From assembly GCA_022494885.1 (NCBI GenBank), contig JAGVSM010000873.1, positions 24,922 to 88,921 on the forward strand: a stretch of DNA of 64,000 nucleotides. Reading direction: 5' to 3'. The DNA comes from Micrasema longulum. Lineage: Eukaryota; Arthropoda; Insecta; Trichoptera; Brachycentridae. Shown here in pieces: positions 33,193 to 44,535 of this stretch; the stretch's first letter is position 1; every line of letters begins with the position of its first letter. The notes under the pieces are model-generated. The model had not been told where the DNA came from, searched no databases, and saw nothing but the letters and a program-made list of their open reading frames with translations. The position numbers and the translations under genes are program-made.

Positions 33193-34047
33193 TGACCCTC
33201 GTATTTTTATAAATTTACCTACTTATGATTTCAAACACAATCTGCATTTTAGAACAGGCTGAGCCATGTTAGATGGAGACTAACCTCATCAGAGGACGCT
33301 TCATATTCATCATCTTATAATTGTGTAGTGTTATATGAGTTCTATGGTAATAAACATATATGTTGTTGGTTGCTTAATTCCTTCGACCCTGGGACTGTAA
33401 AACAAGGTCTGCCTTTTCGCGATTCGCGTGTTCGAAGAAAATTGAGAAAGTTTAATTTTACGTAAACTACTTGATGTTATGTTTTAAATGTAAATCCTGG
33501 AATAAATGAAAGAATAAGGACTTACGCTTTCCTTCCTTTGGCACTGGTTCATAACACCACTGTTTTCGATAGCATAAAATCACTTCACGGTCGTTTATAT
33601 TTGCGCGCCACGGGATGTTCGATTTACGTCACGATCGAGGTCTTACGTTTCGTTGTGTGTTGCTTTTTTGACTAGCTGTCAGGTAAGATGAAGGTACGTT
33701 GGGATTCAAAACAAGGACTACCGAATCAAAGGAAGGAATGGCTTGACACTTGAATAAAAATATATATGAATCCGAAACATATGTATTTCAATATATTTAT
33801 AAAAATCGTATAAGTTTGAGCAGAGGGGTCCTAAATGATTTGCAAATCTGCGGTTGTCTTTAAAATCAATAATGTTTAACCGTAATTAAAATATTTACTC
33901 ACGGGTTTCACGATTTTTTTGTTTAGAATAGGTGCCTAGTAGGTCTGTGTATTTTCTCTTGAGTAAAGAGGAAAAAGAGATGTCTAATATATAAACATAT
34001 GAAATCTACCTGTGAACATAATCTAACCACTTTTTTATTAATATACC
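33193..34047. other. Unassigned sequence
   Basis: 33560-33680 is CG-richer and ends with a GTCAGGTAAGAT string that could be a splice donor, but no supporting frame or acceptor was found. Confidence 0.25.
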
Positions 34048-34223
34048 TTTTTTTTCTTGCATCACAACAGACCTAGAGGCCCAATTATAGCGTTGAATTA
34101 CAGTACAGAACACCCAGGCTTGAGAAAAATCACATTTTGATTTTTGTGTTCTTACTGGGGATTGAACCGGAAACCTTCCCTGCGTGACTCGAGCATCTTA
34201 ACCACTACACCACGGAGGTCGCC
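34048..34223 (-). repeat. SINE-B copy next to a Jockey LINE
   Basis: T-run at 34048-34056, 'cacccaggcttgag', B box complement and the tRNA-like head ending 'ccacggaggtcgcc' at 34223. The Jockey-like fragment starts within a few bases. Confidence 0.8.
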
Positions 34224-34225
34224 GA

Positions 34226-34720
34226 GAATTAGATTACAATAAAATATGAATAGAATATGCCTCCGTGATCTGGTCTCCCTTCTATGAAGGCTGGATAAAT
34301 CATATCGAATAGGTGCAAAACCGTCTGCTAAGAAAAGTAACATGGATGTTTGGCCTCGAGAAGGCAAATTAAATTTACAGAAAAATTGAGCCAATGTCAA
34401 TAATCTCACGTCTACGACAACGTAGAAATAACATTGACCCCATATTTATGTTTAATTTATTGAATGGCTTAATGATGTACCATCGTTACTGGAATAGGTG
34501 ACATTCAATGTTCTGATCCGCCGGTTGCGAAATAATAATGCGCTGTTCCTTGATCAGCACAGTACAAACTATGGCTTGCATGCACCATGTCCCGATTGTG
34601 TCGTATTGTAAACTCGAGACAAGATCTGGACTTTTTTGGTGTAAGTCTTTATAGATTTAAAAAATCACTAAGATAGACCAGATCTTGTCTCGAGGTAGTA
34701 ATTTTTTTTTTCGTCCTAAA
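34226..34720 (+). pseudogene. Jockey-like LINE ORF2 C-terminal fragment (LINE-J)
   Basis: Plus strand, two frames: EYASVIWSPFYEGWINHI, VQNRLLRKVTWMFGLEKA, then LRQRRNNIDPIFMFNLLNGL and FLDQHSTNYGLHAPCPDC in another frame. It matches the copy at 52058-52600 closely, including the 3' end 'agatcttgtctcgag'. Several stops and frameshifts. Confidence 0.8.
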
Positions 34721-34756
34721 TTTAATTTAATTTAGTTGTGTTTTATTTCTTTTGTA

Positions 34757-35215
34757 CCTGTATCATGGACCAGGTGGATTTATCAACAATATTTTGAGTT
34801 TGTCAAAATTTTTGTAGACAAGGATTGGATTCAACTCCCTTGGGAGTTGTTTATATCAACATATTACAGCAGAGATGAAGAACATTTAAGAGAAGGAATT
34901 ATATAGAAGTCTAGGCAAAGTATAGAAATGGAAAAAATAACATTTTCAGGCGTTGCCTAGTATGTCGGTGAAACAATTCAATTAGATGAATCTCACCCGC
35001 ATAAATAAAGGATTCAGCTCTTTAACTTCACAAAAATCAACAGATGAAAGAATTGAAGGAATATAAATGTTCAAATATGGGCAGAATGGTGAATATTACA
35101 CAGTGTGTATTGCCACTGACAGGTCATAAGCCCTTTAGATGCCTAGACTTCTATATTACCTTCTTATAAATGTTCTTCATCTCTGTTGTAACATATTGTA
35201 TAAATTTGCTTGTAC
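34757..35215 (-). mobile_element. MITE-A copy 6, long form
   Basis: The most complete unit: 'caacaatattttgagtttgt' terminus, 'gatgaagaacatt', 'caggcgttgcctagtatgtc', 'gatgaatctcacccgcataa', 'acttcacaaaaatcaacaga', 'gggcagaatggtgaat', then the inverse of the early blocks to 'tcttcatctctgttgtaaca'. The early and late blocks are inverted repeats of each other. Confidence 0.8.
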
Positions 35216-35571
35216 TAACATAATATAATATTTAAAATTATAAGTTGACTGTCTGTGCTGTGTAAAATAATTTACATATTGTAAGTGCGACCTTTTACCG
35301 TATCATAGAAGGGTCAAATGTTAATATAAGGAATTTATAGGAAACGTCAGTTAGGTAGTTGTATAACATTTGTAGGTGTCAACAATTATTAAGTATTGAA
35401 TTAATAATTTAATAATACAAACGTAAATTATTATTAAAAACACACATCCACATGAAATAATGATCAAAAGTATTTATGTATGTGTTTATGCTCATGTTTA
35501 TTCAATTAAATTAATGTAAACAGTTTTTTTCAATAGACTTAGAAAGCCATTTTGTATGAATTAATATTATT
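35216..35571. other. AT-rich, unassigned
   Basis: Nothing recognised. Confidence 0.3.
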
Positions 35572-35755
35572 TATTGAACAATGTTTTGAGTATGCCCAAA
35601 TGTTTTAGACTGGCTGGATTTTATCTCTGACGAGTTATAAGGATCTAAATTTATTGCAACAGCGAGGGAAAACATTTTTAAGAAGTGAATACGGAAATCT
35701 TGGCAATTGGCTGGTTTCCCTTTTCAAACATATTTTCTTTCTCTGTTGCAGAAAA
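35572..35755 (+). mobile_element. MITE-A copy 7, partial
   Basis: Terminus 'gaacaatgttttgagtatgc', then 'agactggctggatttta' and 'gcaacagcgagggaaaacat'; the right half is lost. Confidence 0.65.
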
Positions 35756-35949
35756 ATTAGATCTTATTTTTTTGTTGATTTAAAAAAAAAAATTAATGTA
35801 TATACAAACATATGTATTACCGGGGGATCTATATAACACTTGAACATTTTAACATGGATATGGGTGTCCTCTGGCTAGGTTAGTCTGCATCTGACACGGC
35901 TCAGCTTGTTTTAAGATAAATGTGTATTTGTCATTTTGTCAATATGTGC

Positions 35950-36690
35950 TCATCTTGTTCATTAATTAACTTCAAGGTACCTGGACGAATGACTTGTAAA
36001 GTACCTCGGTTTAGTTGCAACAATTCGCGAACGGTATACTCGTATAATGCTATTCTGAATCGACTTCATGTACTCGGCAATAAATATTCTGACGTTGCTG
36101 ATATATTTAACATAAAGTATAGTTTATATAAATCAACTCTTTTTAATTATTTCAAAGATGGTGAACTCGAACTGTTACTTACATTTGTCAAGTTATAGTT
36201 ATGTACCTATACTATATTTTTTAAATGTTAATTTCTTTCTCTTTACCTTTTTTCTAGTTTTTGTATATTTTAGTGAACATAAATTATATGTTTATTGGAT
36301 TCCTATTTCTAACTTTAAAAAAAAGCATTCTTTGTCCTTAACTTAGATTTTGTAATTTTTTGTTCAATGTATTTATGATTAAAGATATACCTACCTGTCT
36401 AAAACTTTAAAAAAAATAGTTAAAAAACACTTTTTGTACTTTTTAATTTTTATATTCCTTTTAATGTTTTTTAATTTTTTTTATTCCTTATAATGACTTT
36501 TTATTTTTTTACACAATATGTTAGCGTGTTCATTGAATGAAACCATTGTGATATAATATGTACATATAAACTTTTTATCCTTTTTTTGCCTCTTTTATCT
36601 ACTGTATTGAAGTATTTCACAATATATATTTTTTGTAAAGTAAAAAGCACTACGTGCCGTGTATATTAATAAATAAATGTAATAAAAGGA
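35950..36690 (+). pseudogene. LINE-D 3' end
   Basis: Open frame 35920-36198 contains NNSRTVYSYNAILNRLHVLG, then NKYSDVADIFNIKYSLYKST and LFNYFKDGEL, homologous to 12330-12480 and 56085-56215. The downstream T-rich 3' UTR ends near an AATAAATAAATGTAATAAAA run at about 36668-36688. Confidence 0.6.
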
Positions 36691-36819
36691 TTGTAAAATG
36701 TTTGTACCGCAAACCTAGAAAACCATTTTTATATGTATCAGAAACATATTTAATACAGTGATGCTGTGATATCCCCCCACTTTCCCATCTAAGATACGGT
36801 TCCAATTCATGAAGGTTAA

Positions 36820-37531
36820 TTTAATCATCTAAAAATAAGAGGGATAACCATTCAAATATGCTGGATAAGAGGACATGCTGGTATCGTAGGAAATGAGAGA
36901 GCGGATGAACGAGCAAGAGCCGCAACATGTAAAAGAACGGCACCTTTCTTCTCAGAATTTCCCCTTAGCTTTGCCAAACGCTGTATAAAACAAAATACGC
37001 AGCAGCGTTTGGAGGATCATTACCACGCTTCTTCTGCAGGTAAAATCACTAAAATGTTTTTCCCAACGCTGGCTGATGCGGCAAACTTCCGTCATCATCA
37101 CCAAGTACTTTTGAAACGACCCAAATTTTTACCGGACACTGAGCTATGAGAAGTTATCTATATAGGTTTAAATTAAGGAATGATGACTATTGTCCATGCG
37201 ATGATATTTCTTCACAGAGTATAGAACATCTGTTATTTCAGTGCCCATTTTCAGTTTGCAACGCCATAATCTTGAAGCAGAATGCAGGAAAGATAGAATA
37301 TCCTTAACAGATATCCACACTGTAGTTAAAAGTAGTTATCACGCGCCATTGTTCTTGAATTTTGCAACAATGGTGATTGGACTCATAAAGGTAATAAACC
37401 AAAATCAGTGATCGGACATCCCATTTCCAAGACAAACAAAAACTTTTTTTTTTCCGAGTACCTTAGCCTTGTACATGACACGTAAGGCTACTAAATACAG
37501 GGGTCCAAATATATTTAAAAAAAAAAAAAAA
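36820..37531 (+). pseudogene. R1/I-like LINE remnant, RNase H end
   Basis: Plus strand: IQICWIRGHAGIVGNERADE, RARAATCKRTAPFFSEFPLS and FAKRCIKQ, then KITKMFFPTLADAANF. After a frame change the RFKLRNDDYCPCDD and IEHLLFQCPF zinc-like cluster follows. A poly(A) run sits at 37517-37531. It is a clear homologue of residues 265-400 of the LINE at 12984-14602, with several frameshifts, so it is older. 'GNERADERA' retains the last RNase H acidic residue. Confidence 0.8.
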
Positions 37532-38429
37532 ATCATGAAGGTACTGAACATTAGACAATTCTTTTTAAAAGAGTCATTGACATATTTCTGATCATGCGGC
37601 TACAAGATTAGATCCCAGCAGAATGCTCGTAAGAGGTCCCTATATTGAAGAAAAAATAAAAACTAAAAAACTAAAACTGCCTAAAACATACCTAGTGAGA
37701 ATAGTGTTTAATATGTTTGCATACACATTATTTTTCTCAGTTGCATAAGACACTTTTGTAACTGTTTTGCAAACAGATCATTTACTAAATAAAAAATGAT
37801 TTTAGGCACTGATCTGAAAACTAAATGATTCGCGAATTGTTGACAGAAAAACAAACTGAATCCTGTAAAAATAAATAAATTTTATTATTGTTAAGTATTC
37901 TTTGTGCAAGTAAGCTCAGAAAGTTTATGTAAAATTAAAGGAACATAAAATTGATTCTACGAGAGCAGTTTGCAAAGGGATCTTTAATCTTTCTTATTTA
38001 TGAAGAGTAAATACGAAGTTACTAACGACTTGAAACGTTTCCTGGTTGATGGTTTAGCCCTTATGACCTGTAATTAGCTTTGCCCATCAACAGGAAACTA
38101 GGGCAATTACCATCCTTCAGATCATGAGCTCGAGAATCGCCAAGATGTTGTGATTAATGGCAGGTAAGTTGCAAAATGTAGAAAAATATTCACGAGATTA
38201 CCTGGAATCAGGTCTGAATTTCAATTTTATGCGTTAACTGTATTTTATTTGATTGAGATATTGAATGCGCATTACATTGTTAAGAACAAAAGTAGTATAT
38301 AAACTGAAAAGATACCTACAGTACGTGAGATAAGAAACATTAAAAAATATATATTTATATCTACATTATCATCAATGTAATTTGCCTATCCTATTTGCAG
38401 CTAGAAGGGCATAGGGCACTGGTTGGCAT
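37532..38429. other. Unassigned; hairpin at 38036-38101
   Basis: At 38036-38101 TTTCCTGGTTGATGG and CCCATCAACAGGAAAC form an inverted repeat around 'ccttatgacctgtaattagc', the last phrase resembling a MITE-A block. This may be a tiny foldback derivative. The rest shows nothing. Confidence 0.4.
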
Positions 38430-39075
38430 TCCAATGAGGAAATTCAGCCCTACGGGAAATTGAATATAAAAAATGTGTTTTTACGCGCAAGAAAAATTAG
38501 ATCATTAAATTGTACTGCAAAGTTTCTTGAAAGTGTATGAAAAAAAGAATATAAAAACGAATTATAGTAGAACTTCAATTATCCAAACTCCGACTATCCG
38601 AATCGCTTTCATAATATCAGAAAAAAATTAAGTACTGCGATTCGCAAAATATCGACTTGGCTGCCCGAAAACGGATGATGATAGTCAAACAGCTTAGTTT
38701 AACCGAGATGTTCAGCAATCAATGACTTTAATTTACAGTACGGTACAGTAATTTACTTGTAACTATGTTTTACATGTAAAAGTGTTGCAGTTTCATTTAA
38801 TGAATTAAAAGCTCATTTTTCATTTTCATTTTCAACATGCATAGCGTAATTAATTGAAATAGGCCATTTCGGAAAAACATCCAACTATCCGAATTTTCGA
38901 TAATCCGAATGGGGTCCGGTCCTACTGTACTTTGAACGACGTCACATGTTTTTTTCTAACTAAACAATGATAAGAAAATTGTGATAGATTTCCGGTTTAC
39001 GATATGTCGACTGACCGATCAGCAGAACTCATCGAGAAAGAAAATAAAACTTTAGACGCCACACGCGGAATAATT
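38430..39075 (-). repeat. GACGTC repeat, copy 4, split by pogo-like MITE
   Basis: Left part 38430-38564 ('ggaaattcagccctacggga', 'tgtactgcaaagtttct') and right part 38930-39075 (ACGACGTCAC, 'ttgtgatagatttccggttt') are contiguous in copy 3 at 23035-23445. A pogo-like MITE separates them here. Confidence 0.7.
38565..38927. mobile_element. pogo/Tigger-like MITE
   Basis: The right end, read inward, is CAGTAGGACCGGACCCCATT then CGGATTATCGA; the left end is TAGTAGAACTTCAATTATCC then AAACTCCGACTATCCGAA. Repeated TATCCGAA motifs and CAGTAG ends are typical of pogo/Tigger elements. TA flanks at 38563-38564 and 38928-38929. 363 bp, non-coding. Confidence 0.8.
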
Positions 39076-39400
39076 TGAAAAATACAAAACTGTTTTTTTT
39101 TTGCATGTCAGAATATACAAAGAAGACTCAATATACATGGAGAAATTCAGAAAATTTGAAAATAGTTTTAAATATGTATTTTATTTCTTTGTTCAATAAC
39201 ATACTATTTATATTACAAAACGTAGAAAAAAAACATAAACTTTACGTTTGTAGAGCAGTTTTTTCAAAATTGCTTTATCCGAATGACAATGTCTATTTTA
39301 CATCTACCTACTTCCACTATCTTTTTTATAGCCCTTTTAAACGTTTCCTTATTACCAATTGTTTTAATGGATAGTGGAAGTAGGTTAAAGATTTTAATTT
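39076..39400 (-). pseudogene. LINE-L 3' end
   Basis: Minus strand near 39390-39290 reads FNLLPLSIKTIGNKETFKRA then IKKIVEVGRCKID, homologous to the ends at 21140-21290 and 268-390. The 3' UTR 39076-39240 aligns with 20960-21120 ('tatttatattacaaaacg'). Confidence 0.65.
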
Positions 39401-39419
39401 GAATTACATAATTTCATGT

Positions 39420-39640
39420 TGTTACTCCTAAGAGTCATACCCAGGACCTCAAATACAGTAGGCGAATACGCCATACACTCCTTTACTAGGCGGTTTTTTT
39501 CCACTCGATTTGCTATTTCAGAATTTTTATTTGAGAGTTGCTATCGAGTCAAAAACGCGAAAGGATCCCGGTTCTATTTCACACACACGGAACGGTATTT
39601 TTCATCTGCCCAGAAACAAAAATGGTTGAAAATTCCCTGG
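39420..39640 (-). repeat. Composite SINE-A (head + 5' module)
   Basis: On the minus strand the 5' module (39495-39640: 'gaaatagaaccgggatcc', TGACTCGAT ... AAATCGAGTGG) leads into the tRNA-like head (39420-39490, 'ggcgtattcgcctactgta'). The SINE body is lost. Confidence 0.65.
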
Positions 39641-40127
39641 GCCTCGGTCATGAGAGAATATTGTTTTGTTTAAATATTTTATTGACAAAAAACTAACGAT
39701 AGAAGTACTATTATAAAAACGATATATTATCTATTCGTATTAATTTTTTTTTGGTTCTTAGGTTTTTACAGCCTTCCAGATTCTTCTAATGCTTTTCTTG
39801 GTTAATGTGCCGTGTATTACTCTTGTGGGTAACACTAAATGTAGTTATTTAACAAAAATACGAATAACACATGTTCTTCAGATAATCACCTGTTTCTTGT
39901 TCGTTCTTCAAATAGACAGTTATAACTTTGTAAAGTAAGACCCTTAAAAATGAAAATTGATGGTTTTGGATCCCACCATTATTCCGATGTAAAAATAACT
40001 AATTGATAGATAAGTAAAATTACGAACTAAAAAAAACTACCTTGATTCCTAAAATCGATTTTTAATACGTAGATTGAAATATTTGAATTTTGCAATGTTG
40101 TTAAATATTTCTATATAACTACTTACC
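39641..40127. other. AT-rich, unassigned
   Basis: Nothing recognised, apart from sequence next to the ribozyme-like motif that may belong to the same element. Confidence 0.3.
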
Positions 40128-40172
40128 GTGTCTACCGGTTTTCGAGACGTACCCGTCTCTTCGTCAGGACAC
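40128..40172 (-). ncRNA. Hammerhead-ribozyme-like motif
   Basis: Minus strand, 5' to 3': stem I strand GTGTC (40172-40168), core CTGACGA, one A, stem II GAGACG / CGTCTC with a GGTA loop, GAAA, a minimal stem III within ACCGGT, the unpaired A (40133), then stem I strand GACAC (40132-40128). All helices pair perfectly and the CTGANGA and GAAA boxes are intact. A minimal stem III is known from small hammerheads of Penelope-like retroelements, which cleave as dimers. Oddities: one additional A beside the GAAA box and one before stem II. Predicted cleavage lies between 40133 and 40132. Confidence 0.65.
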
Positions 40173-40370
40173 CAATTAAACCAACATGCAAAAACCCACT
40201 TCACCTTTACCGTAGTTGTTGTACAAAAATATAAAATCAACACGCCATGCATTTTAATAAGCAACCCTTATATGCACTGATTAGGCAATAAAAATATGTA
40301 TGTTGTGGTAGAAATAGTTTAAAAAAAGGGAGGAATGAAGGGAAGAGCGTGAGTTTTGAAGGTATAGGGT

Positions 40371-40470
40371 GACATAAAAAAGTCGGTAAGTGGTTTTATA
40401 CAAATATTTATTCAATTTTTTGACGACAAAGATAATGCTTTAAATATAAATAATATTTTAATTGGCCTCA
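40371..40470 (+). repeat. Post-cleavage copy of the hammerhead element
   Basis: Begins GACATAAAAAAGTCGGTAAG and matches 42961-43060 for about 90 bp ('aatgctttaaatat'). Its first bases coincide with the base after the predicted ribozyme cleavage site; no ribozyme core precedes it. Confidence 0.6.
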
Positions 40471-42937
40471 TTAGTTTTCTTCGCGGTATTTTTTTGTAGG
40501 AAAAATCTGATTGACCATTTCGATAAATATCTTACCGTCTGCTACCTTCTCATTATACCCTATTATAAGATTGTGATTGCTTTTTGCCTCATTATTTCTT
40601 ATTGTATATAAATACATCAGCGTTTTATGGACCGACGGACAAGAAAAGAAGAACTTTAATTGAAACATTCATAAAGAATACAGAAAAAAACTGCAGTAAG
40701 TTTCAACTTTTTTCGTTTTGTAATTGTATAATAGGCCGAGCTTTCGTTTTATCAATGTCGGCAAAATATTATCAACATGTCGTAAATCAATCAACGTAAT
40801 TCTTAAACCACCGACGTATGTCTCATGAACTAAGCTCGACATTTTTCCGCTACCAATTTTATTATCCCGAGCGGCGCTATAAATAAATCAGAAATAAATG
40901 TCAGTATTTAGAGTTTTTTCAGAGGATAACCCTGCGGTCGGACCCAACAATTAAAATTGTAGGGATGAGTGCCTAATATATATTACAGACAGTACGTTAT
41001 ACGAACAACCTCTCTCTTTTTCTGTACTCCGCGTAGGTGGGGTAAAAAATACGTCTGCGAAATCCTCAAAAGGAGTCTGAATAATGCAACGTCTCCGAAA
41101 ACATGGCCGTAAGAAAAACGCAATAAGTACCTTACTCAGATAATTGTTTTTAGGGACTTCAACCCCTTTGATGGTCGAATGACAGAAATAAAGAAATGTT
41201 TGCCCTGTCAATCTTTTAAGGTGCATTTAATAAAGTAGTTGGAAAAGGCTATTAAATTTAAAGAGACGATTCGATTGAATTCGTTTTCATTTATGGGAAT
41301 TATTAAACCCATTTATTTCAGTATTAAAAAAGTATTTAGTATACAATTATTATTTTTATGATGTACAATGTACATACATGGCTGACTAACTTTTAGGGTA
41401 GCGACTGGCTTTAAATCTGCATAAATCCAATAGTTCTAAGAAATACATTTTCTTGTCAATCATTTATAAATGAACTGGGTATAGTTTCAATTCCAATTTT
41501 CATTTACAATCACAGTTATTTCCTTAAATTAATAAGCCGCTACCGCTGAAGAGCAGCCCATACGATCAAAAATCATTGTAGAATTTTAAATCGCGAAGTG
41601 AGTTCCAGTTAACTGTTAAAAAATGAGCTGTAGGCACTCAGATCGAGAAACTTAAGCGCAGTGACGAAATTGCGTTACACGTCTGCTGTAAACCAAAAAC
41701 CAAACCAAAAATTTGCAACGCTGTTGTTCTTTAAGTACGAAATGTCTACAAATATTCCTAATTTTTGTGAGAAAACTGTATTTATAGCGTGTCTGTAATT
41801 TTACAATCAGGTTTACACTTTTATATTCGCAATTTAATAAGTTAATGGTCTACAACATTTAACTGAAGCCAGGGCCTTTTGTATTTGAAATGAAAGCAAA
41901 CATCACTCCATGCATTATGCGACTAATTAAAATAGCAATCATGCGATTGGTGGTTACGTGATGCAGTTTCGATTTTACGATGCAATAAATGTGTGGTACG
42001 GTGGAAACCGCTGAGCCGTGGAATAAAGGACCCAGAATAAGGCGATTGTTTGAATTATTCGTCTAATTAAGTCGACCCAGCTCCACGTATTAATGCGCTC
42101 GTAAAATATTTAAGATTTGGTCGATGAGGCCTTTGATTGTGACTTGTGAATTGTGATGTGAACTCTTTGAGGTGAAATTTTAATAGTAGGATTGCATGGA
42201 AAACATTCATAAATGTATTCTCCGAACTGGTTCAACGGAGAACAGAATGTTTGCAACAGGGACGAGGTTGTCAATTTTTTTAAAGTGCGAGATTAGCAAA
42301 AATTTACAAATCTGCTTTCCTTTCATACTTTTACTTTTATTTGCTTTTTATATAAATTGAAATTTTCATATTTTTTTTCATGATCTATTTTTGTATAATT
42401 TAATTAAGTACGGACTATTATTTGGCATATGATTTATTGCTCCTATTTCTTATATTTCTTACTATAGTATTGAATGAGTTTCTACATATCTCAATTATCA
42501 TTTCAATTATTCTTTTATATATATATTAGTTTTCTGTTGATTTAAATGATACTCTTAATTTGTTTATTTTAATACTTCTATATTTAACTATTATTTTGTT
42601 GATTTTAATGATACCACTATTTTGTGTATTTGATTATGTGTGATTCTTAATTTGTATAATTTATATTTTAAAAATTATTTCCGATTATCTTTTCTGCATT
42701 GCATTCTTTGGAATATGACTATTAATTACATTTACCTTTTTTCTAGATTGTTATTCTATGTCATTATAATTTAATCTAATTAATTTAACTATGTATTTTT
42801 AATGTTATTTATTGTGGCTTGACACGGGCATAGCCTAAAAAGCCTTCATAAGTTCATAAATATTAAAACTAGTGTAATTTTGAATGAATAAATAAATGGA
42901 GCAATTTATTCGAAATATATCGGATTCAAATATGACT
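40471..42937. other. Low-repeat island
   Basis: About 2.4 kb without recognisable transposon sequence. 41560-42260 has mixed composition and several TAATTA-type motifs (for example 'gcgactaattaaaatagc'), as expected of conserved non-coding or regulatory DNA. No coding frame is convincing. Confidence 0.3.
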
Positions 42938-43065
42938 TTACGTACGTCTCGAAACCGGTAGACATAGAAAGGTCGGTAAGTGGTTACATACTAATATTTA
43001 AAAACATTAAGTAAAATGTTTGACCACAAAGTTAATGCTTTAAATATTACTAATAATTTCAAATT
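42938..43065 (+). repeat. Hammerhead element copy, 5'-truncated in stem II
   Basis: Carries the 3' half of the ribozyme (CGTACGTCTCGAAACCGGTA ending at 42960), then GACATAGAAAGGTCGGTAAG and the downstream region shared with 40371-40470. Here the core is GAAACCGGT without the extra A. The CTGACGA half is missing, so no self-cleavage in cis is possible. Confidence 0.6.
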
Positions 43066-43159
43066 TATTCTTTTTGACATCCCACGTAACCGCCTTCTCA
43101 TTTTCAAATGATTTTTGATCATTATTGATATATTATACAAAGTGTCCAAAGAAAAAAAA

Positions 43160-43672
43160 ATGCTTGGGCTGGAGCACCCCAAGGGCTGTAAAAAAAGCAA
43201 ACGTTAAGAATGATTTGTGAACCGTTTCTGAGATATATTTTTTTCCATTGTTTTTTTTAGTTAATTTCTACTGTCGAATAATATTTTTTTTACAGAAGTG
43301 GTCACTTTTTTAGTATCACGCGAAAGTTTATTTATTTCTTAAGTTTTGAAATACCACGTGGCTCTTTAAACCAGATCTTTAACAAAATATCAATGTCGAC
43401 GTCCCTGTACACTGTTGAGAAACACTATTTTTCAGTAAAAAATGTGATTTTTTTAACACTTCCGATTTTTTCTTTAATAGTATACATACGCAATATTAAA
43501 AAAAAAAAAAAGATTTTGAAAAGTAAATATTTACCCCGCAAAAAAATCAGACGGCAGTGGCGAAATCAATTGACAAAACAATAAAAAAAAAATATCTCAG
43601 AAACTGTTCACAATTTATTTTGAACATTTGCCCTTTTCATACAGCGCTTAGAGTGTTCTACCCCATGTGTTT
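43160..43672. mobile_element. Foldback MITE with long imperfect arms
   Basis: Left arm from 'tgggctggagcaccccaagg' through 'gtgaaccgtttctgagatat'; the right arm is its complement ('atatctcagaaactgttcac', 'acagcgcttagagtgttcta'). Arms of about 110-130 bp, centre AT-rich with homopolymers. About 510 bp. Confidence 0.7.
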
Positions 43673-44242
43673 TTTTTATGTCAAGTATTTGGCCATCTGT
43701 ATATTATTTTTACACTACTTTACTTACACTATTTTACTTCTCATCTCTTCGGCTATCCCAATGCAAAAAAATATGTCAATGGGTCACTCTTTTGAGACGT
43801 GAAGGTAAAAACATCAAACACACTTTTGCATTTATAATATTAGTATGGATTATCTCATTAATGTCAGGTTTGTGGAAGGTACGCGTAAAGACGCGGTCTC
43901 CGAATCGCGATGTTAGATCTTCGGCGGGAACAAGAAATATCAAAAGACAATCATAATATTATGGTCAATCTACAATGATGAACGAAGAGCGCGGTGGCGG
44001 AGATAGGTTTGAGATAAAGACGAATAATATTATGATGAAGCCACTTCTGAAAGACTCCCATAAATACCCATGTAAAAGGTATTCTAACAACCAACCAAAG
44101 CATCGTAAATACGGCTCAAGTACATAAGATGAAAACATGCTTCGCTATTGCAAATCAATTTAGGTTAGGTAAGTAATTGTTCACAATGTATAGGATGTTT
44201 TTTTTATAACGTGAAATAACTTTAAATTGAATTAAAAGAAAC
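43673..44242. other. Unassigned sequence
   Basis: Nothing recognised. Confidence 0.3.
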
Positions 44243-44535
44243 AGATATTCAACAATGTTTGAGTATGTCCAAATGTTTGCAGACTGGCTGGATTTCCTTT
44301 GAGGAAATGTGGATGTTCAAACATAGGCAGAATGGTAATTGTTACGTAGTGTGTAAAGTGGGCACTTAAACCAGCCAACGACATGTCATAAGCCCTGTAA
44401 ATACGTAGACTTTTATTTTCCTTCTTAAAAATGTTTTCCCTGTGTTGCAATAAATTGAGATCTAAATTACTCACTAGGGAGGAAATCCAGCCAATCAGCA
44501 AACATTTGGACATACTCAAACATTTTCGCAATTTA
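44243..44535 (-). mobile_element. MITE-A copy 8, both ends present
   Basis: Left end TCAACAATGTTTGAGTATGT and right end its complement (ACATACTCAAACATTTTCG). Internal inverted blocks are 'gactggctggatttcct' and 'aggaaatccagccaatc'. 293 bp, non-coding. Confidence 0.8.

Noticed and set aside
33560..33690. Possible promoter and first exon ending in GTCAGGTAAG
   Set aside because: Only one donor-like string; no open frame, initiator or downstream acceptor could be tied to it.
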